This document shows positions 8,786-17,724 of a stretch of 64,000 nucleotides of DNA, piece after piece; the stretch's first letter is position 1; every line of letters starts with the position of its first letter. Source of the stretch: Sulfitobacter sp. LCG007. Its GTDB lineage: Bacteria; Pseudomonadota; Alphaproteobacteria; Rhodobacterales; Rhodobacteraceae. Where the stretch lies: contig NZ_CP161805.1 in the NCBI RefSeq assembly GCF_040801785.1, positions 1,054,001-1,118,000 of the forward strand. The letters run 5' to 3'. Both the position numbers and the translations under genes were made by a program. The notes beneath the pieces are model-generated. The model had not been told where the DNA came from and did no database searches. It saw only the letters and a program-made list of their open reading frames with translations.

Positions 8786-10189
8786 ATGACGAACGATATT
8801 GAAAGCCCCCGATCCCACCCTTCGACGGAACTGGTCATGCGGATGGTCGACTGCCACCAACGGGGCGACTTCGAGAATGCCTATGACGCCGCGCAACAGC
8901 TCCTTGTCGGTTACAGCCTGGAGGATTTCGACGACACGCAGGAATTCGAAAAGGTCGGCCATTTCTTCGCCCGCGCTTTCAGCACCCAGTGCGATGCCAG
9001 CAATGCCGCGCTCAGGCGCCAGTTCCATGACGCTGCGGCCGGGTCTCAGGCGGTGCTGGACCTTGTCGCGCATGTTCGATGGCAGGAGAACCTCGATGGC
9101 AATCCAATCTTCCGGGAGTTCCGGAAGATCCATCTCGAGGCGGCGGTCAACATACCGCTGATGAAGGCGACGGAAGCGGCGATGCGAGGATCCTATGACA
9201 CGGCGACCCGTCATGTCCTCAGCGCGGGGGCATACCTGCCGCAGATCAGTGCGATCCTCAACAAGGATGCGCCCGAAGCGGACCATTACATGCGCCCGAC
9301 GGCCATGACCGTCATCAGCGGGCAGTTCCTGATCGGTGCGGCCATCCATATGGCCAATGCGAATACCGGAAACAACCTGATCTACGCCCGGCTGTTCTTC
9401 GAGAGGATGGATGCGCTCTTTGCGGATTTCGCACTGGTCGAGATCGACCAGCCTCATCAGGAGCGTATCATCGCTTTCATGCATGATTACGCCAATGCAG
9501 CGCGGATTCATGTCGATGCGGAAATCGCCGCTGCCGAGGAGAACTACGCCCTTGCCGTGATCCGGCTGACCGAGAGCATTTCGGCCTTCGAGCGCATCGC
9601 CGCGGCGATCCCGCCGGAAATGCCCAATCTCGAGGTCGTCCAGGAGACCATGATGAACATGGGAAAAATCGTCAGCCAGGGCATCCGGCACTATTCGATG
9701 CTCGACATGATGAAATCCAAGCTCGAGCATGCGGCGAATGCCGACGCGGCGATGAAAGAGCGGATGGCAGACCACGACCGCTGGCGCAACGAGGTGATCC
9801 TCGCCTTCGCCAAGCAGAACTTCAATTTCAGTTTCGAGAACGTCAACCAGATTGCCAATGACATCAACATCCGCAACGACGTGTCGATTGCGATGCAGGA
9901 CGCGGGGATGGATCAGGTGCTGCTACTGCTCTCGAGGCTTCCGCATGACCGGCAGACCGAAACGCTCATGGCGGATGCGAAGGCGGCGAAGAACGAGAAG
10001 GACCTGATGGCCAAGATGGAAAAGGTTGTCGCCGTCATGGATGGCGCTTCCAAGGTCGCCGATGCGGCCTCCAAGCTGGTGCCCTACGGTCCTCAGGTGA
10101 TGTCGGCGCTGCGCGGGATCTTCGGTCTGCTGCCGCTGCGCCGCGAGACGCCCCAGGCGGCTTCGCTGCCTGAACCCGTGACGGTCTGA
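8786..10189 (+). CDS. hypothetical all-helical protein, function unknown
   Basis: I do not recognise this 467-residue protein. It reads as almost wholly alpha-helical, with no signal peptide and no obvious membrane helix. An N-terminal part (about 1-60) looks like a TPR-type hairpin (DFENAYDAAQQLL), and residues 100-310 keep alternating helical blocks, as in an alpha-solenoid. The C-terminal 90 residues hold a hydrophobic segment, KVADAASKLVPYGPQVM to ALRGIFGLLPL, that could be an amphipathic membrane-binding or oligomerisation helix. Start ATG 8786 has AGAGG about 8 nt upstream; upstream TTG starts at 8756 are less likely. It is convergent with the next minus-strand gene and separated from moeA by 81 bp. 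Confidence 0.6.
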   Translation: MTNDIESPRSHPSTELVMRMVDCHQRGDFENAYDAAQQLLVGYSLEDFDDTQEFEKVGHFFARAFSTQCDASNAALRRQFHDAAAGSQAVLDLVAHVRWQENLDGNPIFREFRKIHLEAAVNIPLMKATEAAMRGSYDTATRHVLSAGAYLPQISAILNKDAPEADHYMRPTAMTVISGQFLIGAAIHMANANTGNNLIYARLFFERMDALFADFALVEIDQPHQERIIAFMHDYANAARIHVDAEIAAAEENYALAVIRLTESISAFERIAAAIPPEMPNLEVVQETMMNMGKIVSQGIRHYSMLDMMKSKLEHAANADAAMKERMADHDRWRNEVILAFAKQNFNFSFENVNQIANDINIRNDVSIAMQDAGMDQVLLLLSRLPHDRQTETLMADAKAAKNEKDLMAKMEKVVAVMDGASKVADAASKLVPYGPQVMSALRGIFGLLPLRRETPQAASLPEPVTV

Positions 10190-10221
10190 GGCCGCGCGGG
10201 GAAATATCCTGTCCGCGCCGC

Positions 10222-11256
10222 CTAGTCGAAGGTGCCCGCGACACGGCCGAGCAGCATGAAGGCGCGCGCGGTCCGGGTCTCTGCGAGCGCGGCGATCTCG
10301 CCATCCGTCGCGGTCATCTCGAACTCGGCGAAGGTCTTGTCGAACCTGCGCAGGAAATGGTGGACGGCGTCGCGGAAGATGGGATCCTGCTTCATGCGTC
10401 CTGCCGTCAGCGCCAGCGACGAGCGGTCGCGGATGCCTCCAAGCGCCGCGATGGCGCGGCCGCGCGCGCCCTGGCCGAACTGACGCCAGACCTCGGGGCG
10501 GGCGCGATCGGGCCGCAGATCGTCCATGTAGATGCCCTCCTGCGACAGCAGCGTGAGGACATCCTGGCTGGCCTGAACGAGCTTTCCGGCGTTGCGGTCC
10601 TTCAGGGCGCGACGCAGGGCGGCGAATCCCGCCTGATCCTCGGCGTTCTCGGGAAAATTGAGCGCGCGGATGAAATCCTCGCTCGGCAGGGGCGGGGCGA
10701 TATCCTCGGCCGTCGTGCCGAGCGCCAGAACCGGCTGGTCGTCGGACGGAAGCGCGGCGGGGGTCGGCAGCATGTTCTGGCGGCGCTCGGCCTCCCGGCG
10801 CGACGAGAACACCGCCAGCGCGGTCTCGGTCTTTCGCGCGGCTGCCGCAATCTCGTCCAGCTTGCGCGCGACGGAAGGCTCGCTGCCCAGCCCGCCGGTC
10901 TGCTGCTGGGCGATGTAGCTGTGCCGGATCGCGTCGATGGCCGCCTGCAGACGCTGGCTTTCCTCACGCATGACGCGCGATGCCCGCGCCGCGGTCGCCG
11001 CGACCCAGATCATCGCCACGGGCATGAAGATCGCCACCATCGTCATCAGGAAGCGCAAGCCGTCCGGCCGTGCCTCCGGATCGGATGGCATGAGCAGAAA
11101 GAACAGGCCCGCCCCGATCAGCCAGACGGCCGAAAGGGCGACGGCAGCGATCTCGATGGCGGTAATGCCGCCCGACTGGGGGCGATCGTATATGCCCAGC
11201 GGTGTCGGGCGCGATTTCGGCTCGGTTCTCTGCGGGGTCCCGGATGGCTCGGCCAT
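10222..11256 (-). CDS. conserved two-TM membrane protein, function unknown
   Basis: 344 residues. A proline-rich, charged N-terminus is followed by two membrane helices, about residues 34-56 and 68-87 (IAAVALSAVWLIGAGLFFLL and a second ending AMIWVAATAA). A helical region with coiled-coil character follows (about 90-160, SRVMREESQRLQAAI and KLDEIAAAARKTE), then a soluble domain of about 180 residues. I know of similar proteins in Rhodobacteraceae but of no function. It ends 32 bp from the convergent helical protein and lies just downstream of greA on the same strand with a 16-bp gap, so co-transcription is likely. Confidence 0.65.
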   Translation of the reverse strand: MAEPSGTPQRTEPKSRPTPLGIYDRPQSGGITAIEIAAVALSAVWLIGAGLFFLLMPSDPEARPDGLRFLMTMVAIFMPVAMIWVAATAARASRVMREESQRLQAAIDAIRHSYIAQQQTGGLGSEPSVARKLDEIAAAARKTETALAVFSSRREAERRQNMLPTPAALPSDDQPVLALGTTAEDIAPPLPSEDFIRALNFPENAEDQAGFAALRRALKDRNAGKLVQASQDVLTLLSQEGIYMDDLRPDRARPEVWRQFGQGARGRAIAALGGIRDRSSLALTAGRMKQDPIFRDAVHHFLRRFDKTFAEFEMTATDGEIAALAETRTARAFMLLGRVAGTFD

Positions 11257-11272
11257 GATGCTCTGTCCCCGG

Positions 11273-11743
11273 TCAGGCGTAGACGATCTTGAGCACCTCG
11301 TAGCTCTTCTCGCCCCCAGGGGTGCGCACGCTCACGCTGTCGCCCTCGTCCTTGCCGATCAGGGCGCGCGCGATGGGCGAGCGGATGTTGAGCAGCCCGG
11401 CTTCGACATTCGCCTCGTGCTCGCCCACGATCTGCCAGGTCTTCTCCTCGTCCGTATCCTCGTCCACGAGGGTGACGGTTGCCCCGAACTTGATGGCACC
11501 CGACATCTTCGACGGGTCGATGACCTCTGCCAGACCGATGACCCCCTCGAGCTCCTTTATGCGGCCCTCGATGAAGGACTGCTTCTCGCGCGCGGAATGG
11601 TACTCGGCGTTTTCGGACAGGTCGCCATGCTCGCGCGCCTCGGCGATGGCCTTGATGATGGCCGGCCGCTCGACGGACTTGAGCTTCTTGAGCTCTGATT
11701 CCAGGGCGGTGAAACCCTTGCGCGTCATCGGTATCTTTTCCAT
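11273..11743 (-). CDS. greA: transcription elongation factor GreA
   Basis: Rescues backtracked RNA polymerase by stimulating transcript cleavage. 156 residues from ATG 11743, the usual GreA length. The N-terminal coiled coil starts [19 protein letters not shown] and carries the acidic tip in [13 protein letters not shown] (about residues 38-50), whose Asp and Glu reach the polymerase active site. The C-terminal FKBP-like domain ends with [16 protein letters not shown] and [11 protein letters not shown], both standard. A longer frame from TTG 11764 exists but lacks support. Confidence 0.95.
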   Translation of the reverse strand: MEKIPMTRKGFTALESELKKLKSVERPAIIKAIAEAREHGDLSENAEYHSAREKQSFIEGRIKELEGVIGLAEVIDPSKMSGAIKFGATVTLVDEDTDEEKTWQIVGEHEANVEAGLLNIRSPIARALIGKDEGDSVSVRTPGGEKSYEVLKIVYA

Positions 11744-11885
11744 CCCGGCATCCACGAATTTCAAGGCGGCCCGCCGGGGTCTCCCGGGGGCCGCTGGTCA
11801 CAACTCTGGATACCTGACCCAAAGGCGGGGGCAATTGCAAGGGGTGTGGCGGAAGCCCGCCCGCGCCCCGCCTGACCCCGCGTTC

Positions 11886-12266
11886 TCAGCCATACTGGAC
11901 GATTTCGTATTCGATCCCGTCATTGTCATGGAAATAGAAGCGCTTGCCGGGCTCGTAGTCGGCGTGGCTTTGGGGCGTGAAGCCGGTCTTGATAACGGCA
12001 TCTTCCGTGGCGTCGATATCGTCGACGACGACCGCGATGTGGTTGAGCCCGCCAAGGGTGGTGTAGCTGTCGTTCTGCGCCCTGGCGATCTCGGGGCGTC
12101 GGTAGAGTGCGATGTATTGCGCTTCGGTCCCGACATGGACCGAGCGTCCATTGTGGATCGAGTCGCCCCGCCAGCGCACATGCCACCCGAAGAGGTCGCA
12201 CATCCAGCGGGCTGTGGCATCCGGGTCGGTGACGGTGAAGTTCGTGTGTTCGAGGCGTGCGGCCAT
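11886..12266 (-). CDS. VOC (glyoxalase/dioxygenase superfamily) protein, SoxR-controlled
   Basis: 126-residue single-module protein of the vicinal-oxygen-chelate superfamily: LEHTNFTVTDPDATARW opens the first beta-alpha-beta-beta-beta unit and GLNHIAVVVDDIDA the second; metal ligands are likely the two His of LEHTNF and LNHIAV and the Glu in GIEYEIV. I chose ATG 12266 because AAAGGAAAA lies just upstream. The gene is transcribed away from soxR, and its promoter is the SoxR-type promoter at 12303-12333, so it should be induced by redox-cycling compounds or superoxide. Lactoylglutathione lyase-like, dioxygenase or antibiotic-binding roles cannot be told apart. Confidence 0.85.
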   Translation of the reverse strand: MAARLEHTNFTVTDPDATARWMCDLFGWHVRWRGDSIHNGRSVHVGTEAQYIALYRRPEIARAQNDSYTTLGGLNHIAVVVDDIDATEDAVIKTGFTPQSHADYEPGKRFYFHDNDGIEYEIVQYG

Positions 12267-12302
12267 GTCGCGTTTTCCTTTCAATTTGGGTTCGCGACAC
12301 CT

Positions 12303-12333
12303 ACCGTAATTTCTAAACCTAACTTGAGGTCAA
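12303..12333 (-). promoter_or_regulatory. SoxR-type promoter with 19-bp spacer and soxbox
   Basis: On the minus strand, -35 TTGACC (12328-12333) and -10 TACGGT (12303-12308) are separated by exactly 19 bp, the over-long spacing typical of MerR-family activated promoters. The SoxR operator overlaps the -35 and fills most of the spacer: the plus-strand 18-mer at 12312-12329 matches the E. coli soxS operator at 14 of 18 positions, with one half-site (AACTTGAGG) perfect. It drives the VOC gene (start 12266) and probably autoregulates soxR on the other side (start 12344). Confidence 0.85.
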
Positions 12334-12343
12334 GGAGTTTTTC

Positions 12344-12805
12344 ATGGCCCGGAACGAAGGTCTCGGCATCGGGGCGCTGGCCCGGCGCACCGGCCTCGCG
12401 GTATCCGCGATTCGCTATTACGAGCAGCACGGTCTGATCCGGCCCTGGCGGAATGCGGGCGGTCAGAGGCGCTACGAGCGCGCCGATCTGCGGCGGCTGA
12501 GTTTCGTGATGATCGCGCAGCAGTTCGGCTTCACGCTGACCGAGATATGCGCCGAACTCGACCGCCTGCCCGGAGGCCGGACCCCCACAAAGCAGGACTG
12601 GGCGCGGATCAGCGCGGGGTTTCGCGCCACGCTCGACGCGCGCATCGCGACGCTGATGAAGCTGCGCGACCAGCTTGACGGATGTATCGGATGCGGCTGC
12701 CTGAGCCTGCCAGACTGCGCGCTCTGGAACCCGCGCGACCGGGCCGCCGAGAAGGGGACAGGCCCTCGATATCTGATGGGCGATGTCCCGGAGCCGGAGG
12801 TGTGA
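12344..12805 (+). CDS. soxR: redox-sensitive transcriptional activator SoxR
   Basis: MerR-family [2Fe-2S] regulator, 153 residues. The winged-helix domain is LGIGALARRTGLAVSAIRYY (about residues 5-24) with the wing NAGGQRRYERADLRRL, then a dimerisation helix. The cluster site CIGCGCLSLPDC (about residues 109-120) keeps the exact CxxCxCx5C spacing of E. coli SoxR. Start ATG 12344 has CAAGGAG a few bases upstream. The divergent VOC gene and the soxbox between them form a compact one-target regulon unit. No soxS is present, as usual outside enterics. Confidence 0.95.
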   Translation: MARNEGLGIGALARRTGLAVSAIRYYEQHGLIRPWRNAGGQRRYERADLRRLSFVMIAQQFGFTLTEICAELDRLPGGRTPTKQDWARISAGFRATLDARIATLMKLRDQLDGCIGCGCLSLPDCALWNPRDRAAEKGTGPRYLMGDVPEPEV

Positions 12806-12811
12806 GGGCCG

Positions 12812-13957
12812 TCAGCCTGCAGCGCCGCCTTCGCCGATGCGGCGCATGATGTATTGGGCGAACTCGTAGTTCGGCCGCTCGAGATGGCTCAGGTGACCCG
12901 GCGCGCTGAGAGGGGCGCAGAGGCCGCGGTAGACCTTTTCGGTGCAGCCACGATCCTCTTCATTGACCTCGTCGAGCAGCGCCTTGAGTTCGCCGAACAC
13001 CTCTTCGGCGTCGGGGTCGCCCAGAAAATCGTTCGACATGCCCCCGCCGAAGAGGATCTGCACCTTGCCGGGGGCCTTCGGCAGCAGCGACAGGTACCAG
13101 AAATAGCCCGGCGTCAGCGTGACCAGCAGGCTGGGATAGATCGCCATCAGCCAGGTCATGCGCCGCTCGTCGCCCACGAGCCGGTCGTTGGAAGGATGGG
13201 CCAGGGCGATGCGCAGGGCGTCGTTCTTCAGGATGGTGTGGAAGTTGAAGGCGGGATGCCCGGGCGGGCAGACCATCTCTTCGAGCTTCGAAAGCCCGCC
13301 GATGGTGTCCGCATGGCAGACAGGCAGATGGTAGCTTTCCATGAAGTTCTCGGCCAGCACCTTCCAGTTGGTGTCCCAGAGATGCTCTTCGCGGAAACTT
13401 TCGGTGTAGTCTTCCATCCGGTAGCGCTCGATCATCGTCTCGAGCGCGCCGAGCCCCTGCGCCACAGGCGCGGCGGCGGGATCGAGCGTTACGAAGACCC
13501 AGCCCAGCCAGACTTCGCAGCGCACGGACGGCAGGCAATAGTCCGATTTGCTGAACCCGTCATTCAGCGACATCGCCGGCGCGCCGCGCAGGGTGCCATC
13601 GAGGTTGTAGGTCCAGGCGTGGTAGGGGCAGACGATGGCCCGCGTGTTTCCGCGCCCCTCGAGCAGGGTCGACATGCGGTGCAGGCAGACGTTGCTCATC
13701 GCCCGAAGCGTTCGGTCCCGGCCGCGCAGCACGACAATGGGCTGTCCGGCGAGTTCGCAGGTGACGTAATCGCCGGGCGCGGCGAGTGCCGAGGCGCGAC
13801 CCACGCAATACCAGTCCTTCGCGAAGATATGCTTCAGCTCGGCCTTGAGAAAGCTTTCGGAGGTATAGACCGCAGGCGGCATCGCGCGCGCTTCTTCGAA
13901 CGGGCGCGCCGTGCAGGCGCGAAGCGCCGCGACGGGATCGGCGTGGTCTTCTGGCAT
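12812..13957 (-). CDS. Rieske-type ring-hydroxylating oxygenase alpha subunit
   Basis: Rieske non-haem iron oxygenase, 381 residues. The [2Fe-2S] ligands are Cys91, His93, Cys110 and His113 (CLH and CPYH). The mononuclear iron site contains AENFMESYHLPVCH, giving His210 and His215 as ligands. It resembles the stand-alone alpha subunits of the GbcA/aromatic dioxygenase group, which accept quaternary amines or aromatic acids from a separate reductase. No reductase or ferredoxin gene is adjacent, so the substrate is open. It ends 6 bp after soxR, tail to tail. Confidence 0.9.
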   Translation of the reverse strand: MPEDHADPVAALRACTARPFEEARAMPPAVYTSESFLKAELKHIFAKDWYCVGRASALAAPGDYVTCELAGQPIVVLRGRDRTLRAMSNVCLHRMSTLLEGRGNTRAIVCPYHAWTYNLDGTLRGAPAMSLNDGFSKSDYCLPSVRCEVWLGWVFVTLDPAAAPVAQGLGALETMIERYRMEDYTESFREEHLWDTNWKVLAENFMESYHLPVCHADTIGGLSKLEEMVCPPGHPAFNFHTILKNDALRIALAHPSNDRLVGDERRMTWLMAIYPSLLVTLTPGYFWYLSLLPKAPGKVQILFGGGMSNDFLGDPDAEEVFGELKALLDEVNEEDRGCTEKVYRGLCAPLSAPGHLSHLERPNYEFAQYIMRRIGEGGAAG

Positions 13958-14210
13958 CTTCCGGTTCTCCCAGATCCTGCGCCCGATCCTGCGGCCAGCC
14001 GGGAGCGGAGGGAAGCAGTTTCTGGCTCAGCGGCGGTTAGCCTGGGGCTGATGCGGCGGATCGTGCCCGACAGGGGGCGCCCGGCAGAGAAAGGCTGGTA
14101 GCGCTATAACGTGGTCCTGCGATTGCAATGGGTTCCGCCGTGGTTTAGCCAAGTCCAGATTTGTTCTGCATGCGCAGCCAAGCGCGCCCCCGAAGGAAGG
14201 AGCCAGCCAG

Positions 14211-15860
14211 ATGGCCGAGATCGAACGCGAAGCCATGGAGTACGACGTCGTCATCGTGGGCGCCGGCCCGGCCGGATTGTCGGCGGCGATCCGGCTCAAG
14301 CAGCTTGACGGCGATCTGAACGTCGTCGTGCTCGAGAAGGGGTCGGAAGTCGGCGCGCATATCCTGTCCGGTGCCGTGCTCGACCCCGTGGGACTGGATG
14401 CGCTGATCCCCGACTGGAAGGAGAAGGGGGCGCCCCTCAACGTGCCGGTGCGCGAGGACAACTTCTACATGCTGGGCGAATCCGGGCAGCTCAGGATACC
14501 GAACTGGCCGATGCCGCCGCTGATGAACAATCACGGCAACTACATCGTCTCGATGGGCAATGTCTGCCGCTGGATGGCCGAGCAGGCCGAGGCGCTGGGG
14601 GTCGAGATCTTTCCGGGAATGTCCTGCTCTGAACTGGTTTTCGATGAGAAAGGCGCCATCAGGGGCGTTGTCGCGGGCGAATTCGGCAAGAACGCGGATG
14701 GCAGCATCGGCGAGGGCTACGAGCCCGGCATGGAGCTTCACGGCAAGTATGTGTTCCTCGCCGAGGGCGTGCGCGGCTCGCTTTCAAAGCAGGTGATCGC
14801 GAAATACGGGCTGGCCGACGGACACGAGCCGCAGAAATACGGGCTTGGCATGAAGGAGATCTGGGAGATCGATCCGGCCAAGCATCGCGAGGGCAGGGTG
14901 ACCCACACGATGGGCTGGCCGCTCGGCGCCAATGCGGGCGGCGGATCGTTCATCTACCATCTCGAGAACAATCAGGTCTACGTGGGCTTCGTGGTGCACC
15001 TGAACTACCGCAATCCCTATCTCTACCCCTACATGGAGTTTCAGCGCTTCAAGCACCACCCGATGGTCGCGGAGTTGCTGAAAGGGGGCAAACGCGTCGC
15101 CTACGGAGCGCGCGCGATTTCCGAGGGCGGCTACCAGTCGATGCCCAGGATGGTCGCGCCGGGCGTGGCGCTGCTGGGCTGCTCGGTGGGGATGGTCAAC
15201 GTGCCCCGCATCAAGGGCAACCACAATGCCATGCTCTCGGGCAAGGCGGCGGCCGAGGCGGCCTTCGCCGCGATCAGGGCGGGCCGCTTTGGGGACGAAC
15301 TGCAGGATTACGAGACCGAGGTGCGCGAGGGCGCGATCGGCCGCGACCTCAAGAAGGTGCGCAACGTAAAGCCGCTCTGGTCGAAATACGGCCTGACGGC
15401 GAGCCTCGCGCTCGGAGGGCTCGACATGTGGACCAACACCGCCGGCTTTTCCTTCTTCGGGACGCTGGCCCATGGCAAGTCGGATGCCGAGGCCACCGAA
15501 CGGGCGTCGCAGCACCAGCCTATCGACTATCCCAAGCCGGATGGAACGCTGTCTTTCGACCGCCTGACCAACGTGGCGTTCTCCTTCACCAACCACGAGG
15601 AAAGCCAGCCGGCGCATCTGAAGCTGAAGGATCCGGTGGTGCCTGTCGCGGTCAACCTTCCGGAATTCGCGGGGCCTTCGGCGCGCTATTGCCCGGCCGG
15701 GGTCTACGAATTCGTGGAAGAGCCGGGCAAGGATGCACGATTCGTGATCAACTTTCAAAATTGCGTGCACTGCAAGACCTGCGACATCAAGGATCCGTCC
15801 CAGAACATCGTCTGGACCACGCCGCAGGGCGGTGACGGGCCGAATTATCCAAACATGTAA
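14211..15860 (+). CDS. electron transfer flavoprotein-ubiquinone oxidoreductase
   Basis: Membrane-bound ETF-QO: moves electrons from reduced ETF (loaded by acyl-CoA dehydrogenases) to ubiquinone. 549 residues, the family length. The FAD-binding N-terminus is VVIVGAGPAGLSAAIRL (about residues 11-27). The C-terminal 4Fe-4S site uses four Cys, one in ARYCPAGVYEF and three in NCVHCKTC, followed by the family ending GGDGPNYPNM. The start has an excellent GGAAGGAG ribosome-binding site. It functionally complements the acyl-CoA dehydrogenase at 57-1769. Confidence 0.96.
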   Translation: MAEIEREAMEYDVVIVGAGPAGLSAAIRLKQLDGDLNVVVLEKGSEVGAHILSGAVLDPVGLDALIPDWKEKGAPLNVPVREDNFYMLGESGQLRIPNWPMPPLMNNHGNYIVSMGNVCRWMAEQAEALGVEIFPGMSCSELVFDEKGAIRGVVAGEFGKNADGSIGEGYEPGMELHGKYVFLAEGVRGSLSKQVIAKYGLADGHEPQKYGLGMKEIWEIDPAKHREGRVTHTMGWPLGANAGGGSFIYHLENNQVYVGFVVHLNYRNPYLYPYMEFQRFKHHPMVAELLKGGKRVAYGARAISEGGYQSMPRMVAPGVALLGCSVGMVNVPRIKGNHNAMLSGKAAAEAAFAAIRAGRFGDELQDYETEVREGAIGRDLKKVRNVKPLWSKYGLTASLALGGLDMWTNTAGFSFFGTLAHGKSDAEATERASQHQPIDYPKPDGTLSFDRLTNVAFSFTNHEESQPAHLKLKDPVVPVAVNLPEFAGPSARYCPAGVYEFVEEPGKDARFVINFQNCVHCKTCDIKDPSQNIVWTTPQGGDGPNYPNM

Positions 15861-16002
15861 AAGGCTTGCCGGAGTCCTGACTGCGGGTGAAGGCCGATCG
15901 CGGGCCGGGGGTGGCGAAGTTGTGCCGGTTCCGGCACCGCCATTGCGCGCGCCTGCCAACGTGATAGCGTTGGAGGCAATCAAGAACTCCGAAAGGCAGC
16001 CC

Positions 16003-17709
16003 GTGATCCGTACCCTGAAGTCATCCGCAGCCGTCCTGACGCTTGGCCTGTCGCTGGCAGCACCCGCGGGGGCCCAATCCGTGGCCGGGCCCTATCTTGC
16101 GGCCCGCGCCGCGGCGATGCAGAGCGACTATCAGGAAGCGGCCGAATATTACACGCGGGCGCTGGCGCATGACAGGACCAACCCGGCCCTGATGGAAAGC
16201 TCTGTCGTGGCGCTGGTCGGGCTCGGCCAGCTGGACCGGGCGCTGCCCATCGCGCAGGCGCTGGAAGAGCAGGGTGTCGAGAGCCAGGTCACCGACATGG
16301 TCCTGAGCGCGGCGCATATCCGCAACGGCGAGTTCGAGGCGCTTCTCGAGGGGCGCGGCGACAGCAAGGGGATCGGACCGCTTGTGGACGGCCTCGTCCA
16401 GGCATGGGCCCATGTCGGGCTGGGCGAGATGGACAAGGCGCGCGAGGTTTTCGGGCGTTTGGGAGAAGAAGTCGGCATCAGCGGTTTTGCGAGCTTCCAC
16501 GAAGCGCTCGCGTTGGCGTCGCAGGGCCAGTACGAGGAAGCCGAGGCGATCTTTGCCGCCGACAGCAATGGCGCGCTCGTGCAATCGCGGCGCGGGGCGT
16601 TCACGCATGTGGAACTGCTGTCGCAACTGGGGCGCAACGACGAGGCGCTGGCGCTTCTGACCACCGTGTTCCCCGAAGGTGCTGACCCGGAAGTCGAGGA
16701 TGTGACGGCGAGGCTGGAGACGGGCGAGACCCTCCCCTTCACCCAGGTGACCAGCGTTCAGGACGGGTTCGCCGAGATCTTCTCGTCCATCGCGGCGGCG
16801 CTGCGAAGCGAGGCCGGGCCGGAATATACCCTCCTCTACGGCCAGGTTGCGCGCAACCTGCGTCCCGATCATATCGATGCGATCCTGCTGGTTGCCGACA
16901 TCTTCGAGTCGCTGCAGCAGTACGAGCAGGCCATCGCGACCTACAAGATGGTGCCGCCCGACAGCCCCGCCTACCACGCCGCCGAACTCGGCCGTGCCGA
17001 TGCGCTGCGCCAGTCCGACCGGGCGGAAGCGGCGATCGAGGTGCTCGAGCAGCTGGCCCGCAGCCACGGCGACCTTGCGGTGGTTCAATCGTCGCTCGGG
17101 GATCTCCAGCGCCAGCAGGATCACTTCGCGGATGCCGTGAAGAGCTATGACAGGGCCATCGAACTAAGCGGCGAGGATCAGGCGGCCTGGTTCCTCTACT
17201 ATGCGCGTGGCATCTCGCACGAGCGGATGGGCGCGTGGGACAAGGCCGAGGCCGATTTCCGCACCGCGCTCAAGTTCAGCCCGGATCAGCCCCAGGTACT
17301 GAATTACCTCGGGTATTCGATGGTCGAGAAGCAGGAGAAGCTCGACGAGGCGCTTGGCATGATTGAACGCGCCGTCGCGGGCAGCCCTGACAGCGGGTAC
17401 ATCATCGACAGCCTCGGCTGGGCGCTCTACCGGCTTGGGCGCTACGAAGAGGCGGTGCCGCACATGGAGCGCGCGGTCGAGCTCATGGCCGTGGATCCTG
17501 TCGTAAACGATCACCTCGGAGACGTGTACTGGGCGGTCGGCCGCAAGCGCGAGGCAGAATTCCAGTGGCAGCGCGCGCTGTCCTTCGTGGATGCGGGAGA
17601 AACCGATCAGGACGTCGATCCGGCACGCATCCGGCGCAAGCTCGACGTGGGCCTCGATCAGGTGCTGGCCGACGAAGGTCAGCCGCCGCTGACGATCGCG
17701 CGCGACTGA
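16003..17709 (+). CDS. exported TPR-repeat protein
   Basis: 568-residue protein starting at GTG 16003 (AAAGG about 7 nt upstream) with a clear Sec signal peptide: basic IRTLKSS, a hydrophobic stretch and a cut near AGA-QS. The mature part is a long TPR solenoid; recognisable units start near AEYYTRALAHD (about residue 47), DAVKSYDRAIELS, KAEADFRTALKFSPDQPQVLNYLGYS and YEEAVPHMERAVELM. It is probably periplasmic or outer-membrane attached and involved in complex assembly. The gene precedes ispE by 15 bp, and they may share a transcript. Confidence 0.8.
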   Translation: MIRTLKSSAAVLTLGLSLAAPAGAQSVAGPYLAARAAAMQSDYQEAAEYYTRALAHDRTNPALMESSVVALVGLGQLDRALPIAQALEEQGVESQVTDMVLSAAHIRNGEFEALLEGRGDSKGIGPLVDGLVQAWAHVGLGEMDKAREVFGRLGEEVGISGFASFHEALALASQGQYEEAEAIFAADSNGALVQSRRGAFTHVELLSQLGRNDEALALLTTVFPEGADPEVEDVTARLETGETLPFTQVTSVQDGFAEIFSSIAAALRSEAGPEYTLLYGQVARNLRPDHIDAILLVADIFESLQQYEQAIATYKMVPPDSPAYHAAELGRADALRQSDRAEAAIEVLEQLARSHGDLAVVQSSLGDLQRQQDHFADAVKSYDRAIELSGEDQAAWFLYYARGISHERMGAWDKAEADFRTALKFSPDQPQVLNYLGYSMVEKQEKLDEALGMIERAVAGSPDSGYIIDSLGWALYRLGRYEEAVPHMERAVELMAVDPVVNDHLGDVYWAVGRKREAEFQWQRALSFVDAGETDQDVDPARIRRKLDVGLDQVLADEGQPPLTIARD

Positions 17710-17724
17710 GCTGCCGGATTGGCA

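Noticed and set aside
6446..9775. 1109-residue open frame on the minus strand
   Set aside because: It is antisense to mobB, the moeA fusion and the start of the helical protein, all with family motifs or good starts. Its protein is Arg/His-rich with no motif: a GC-bias shadow.
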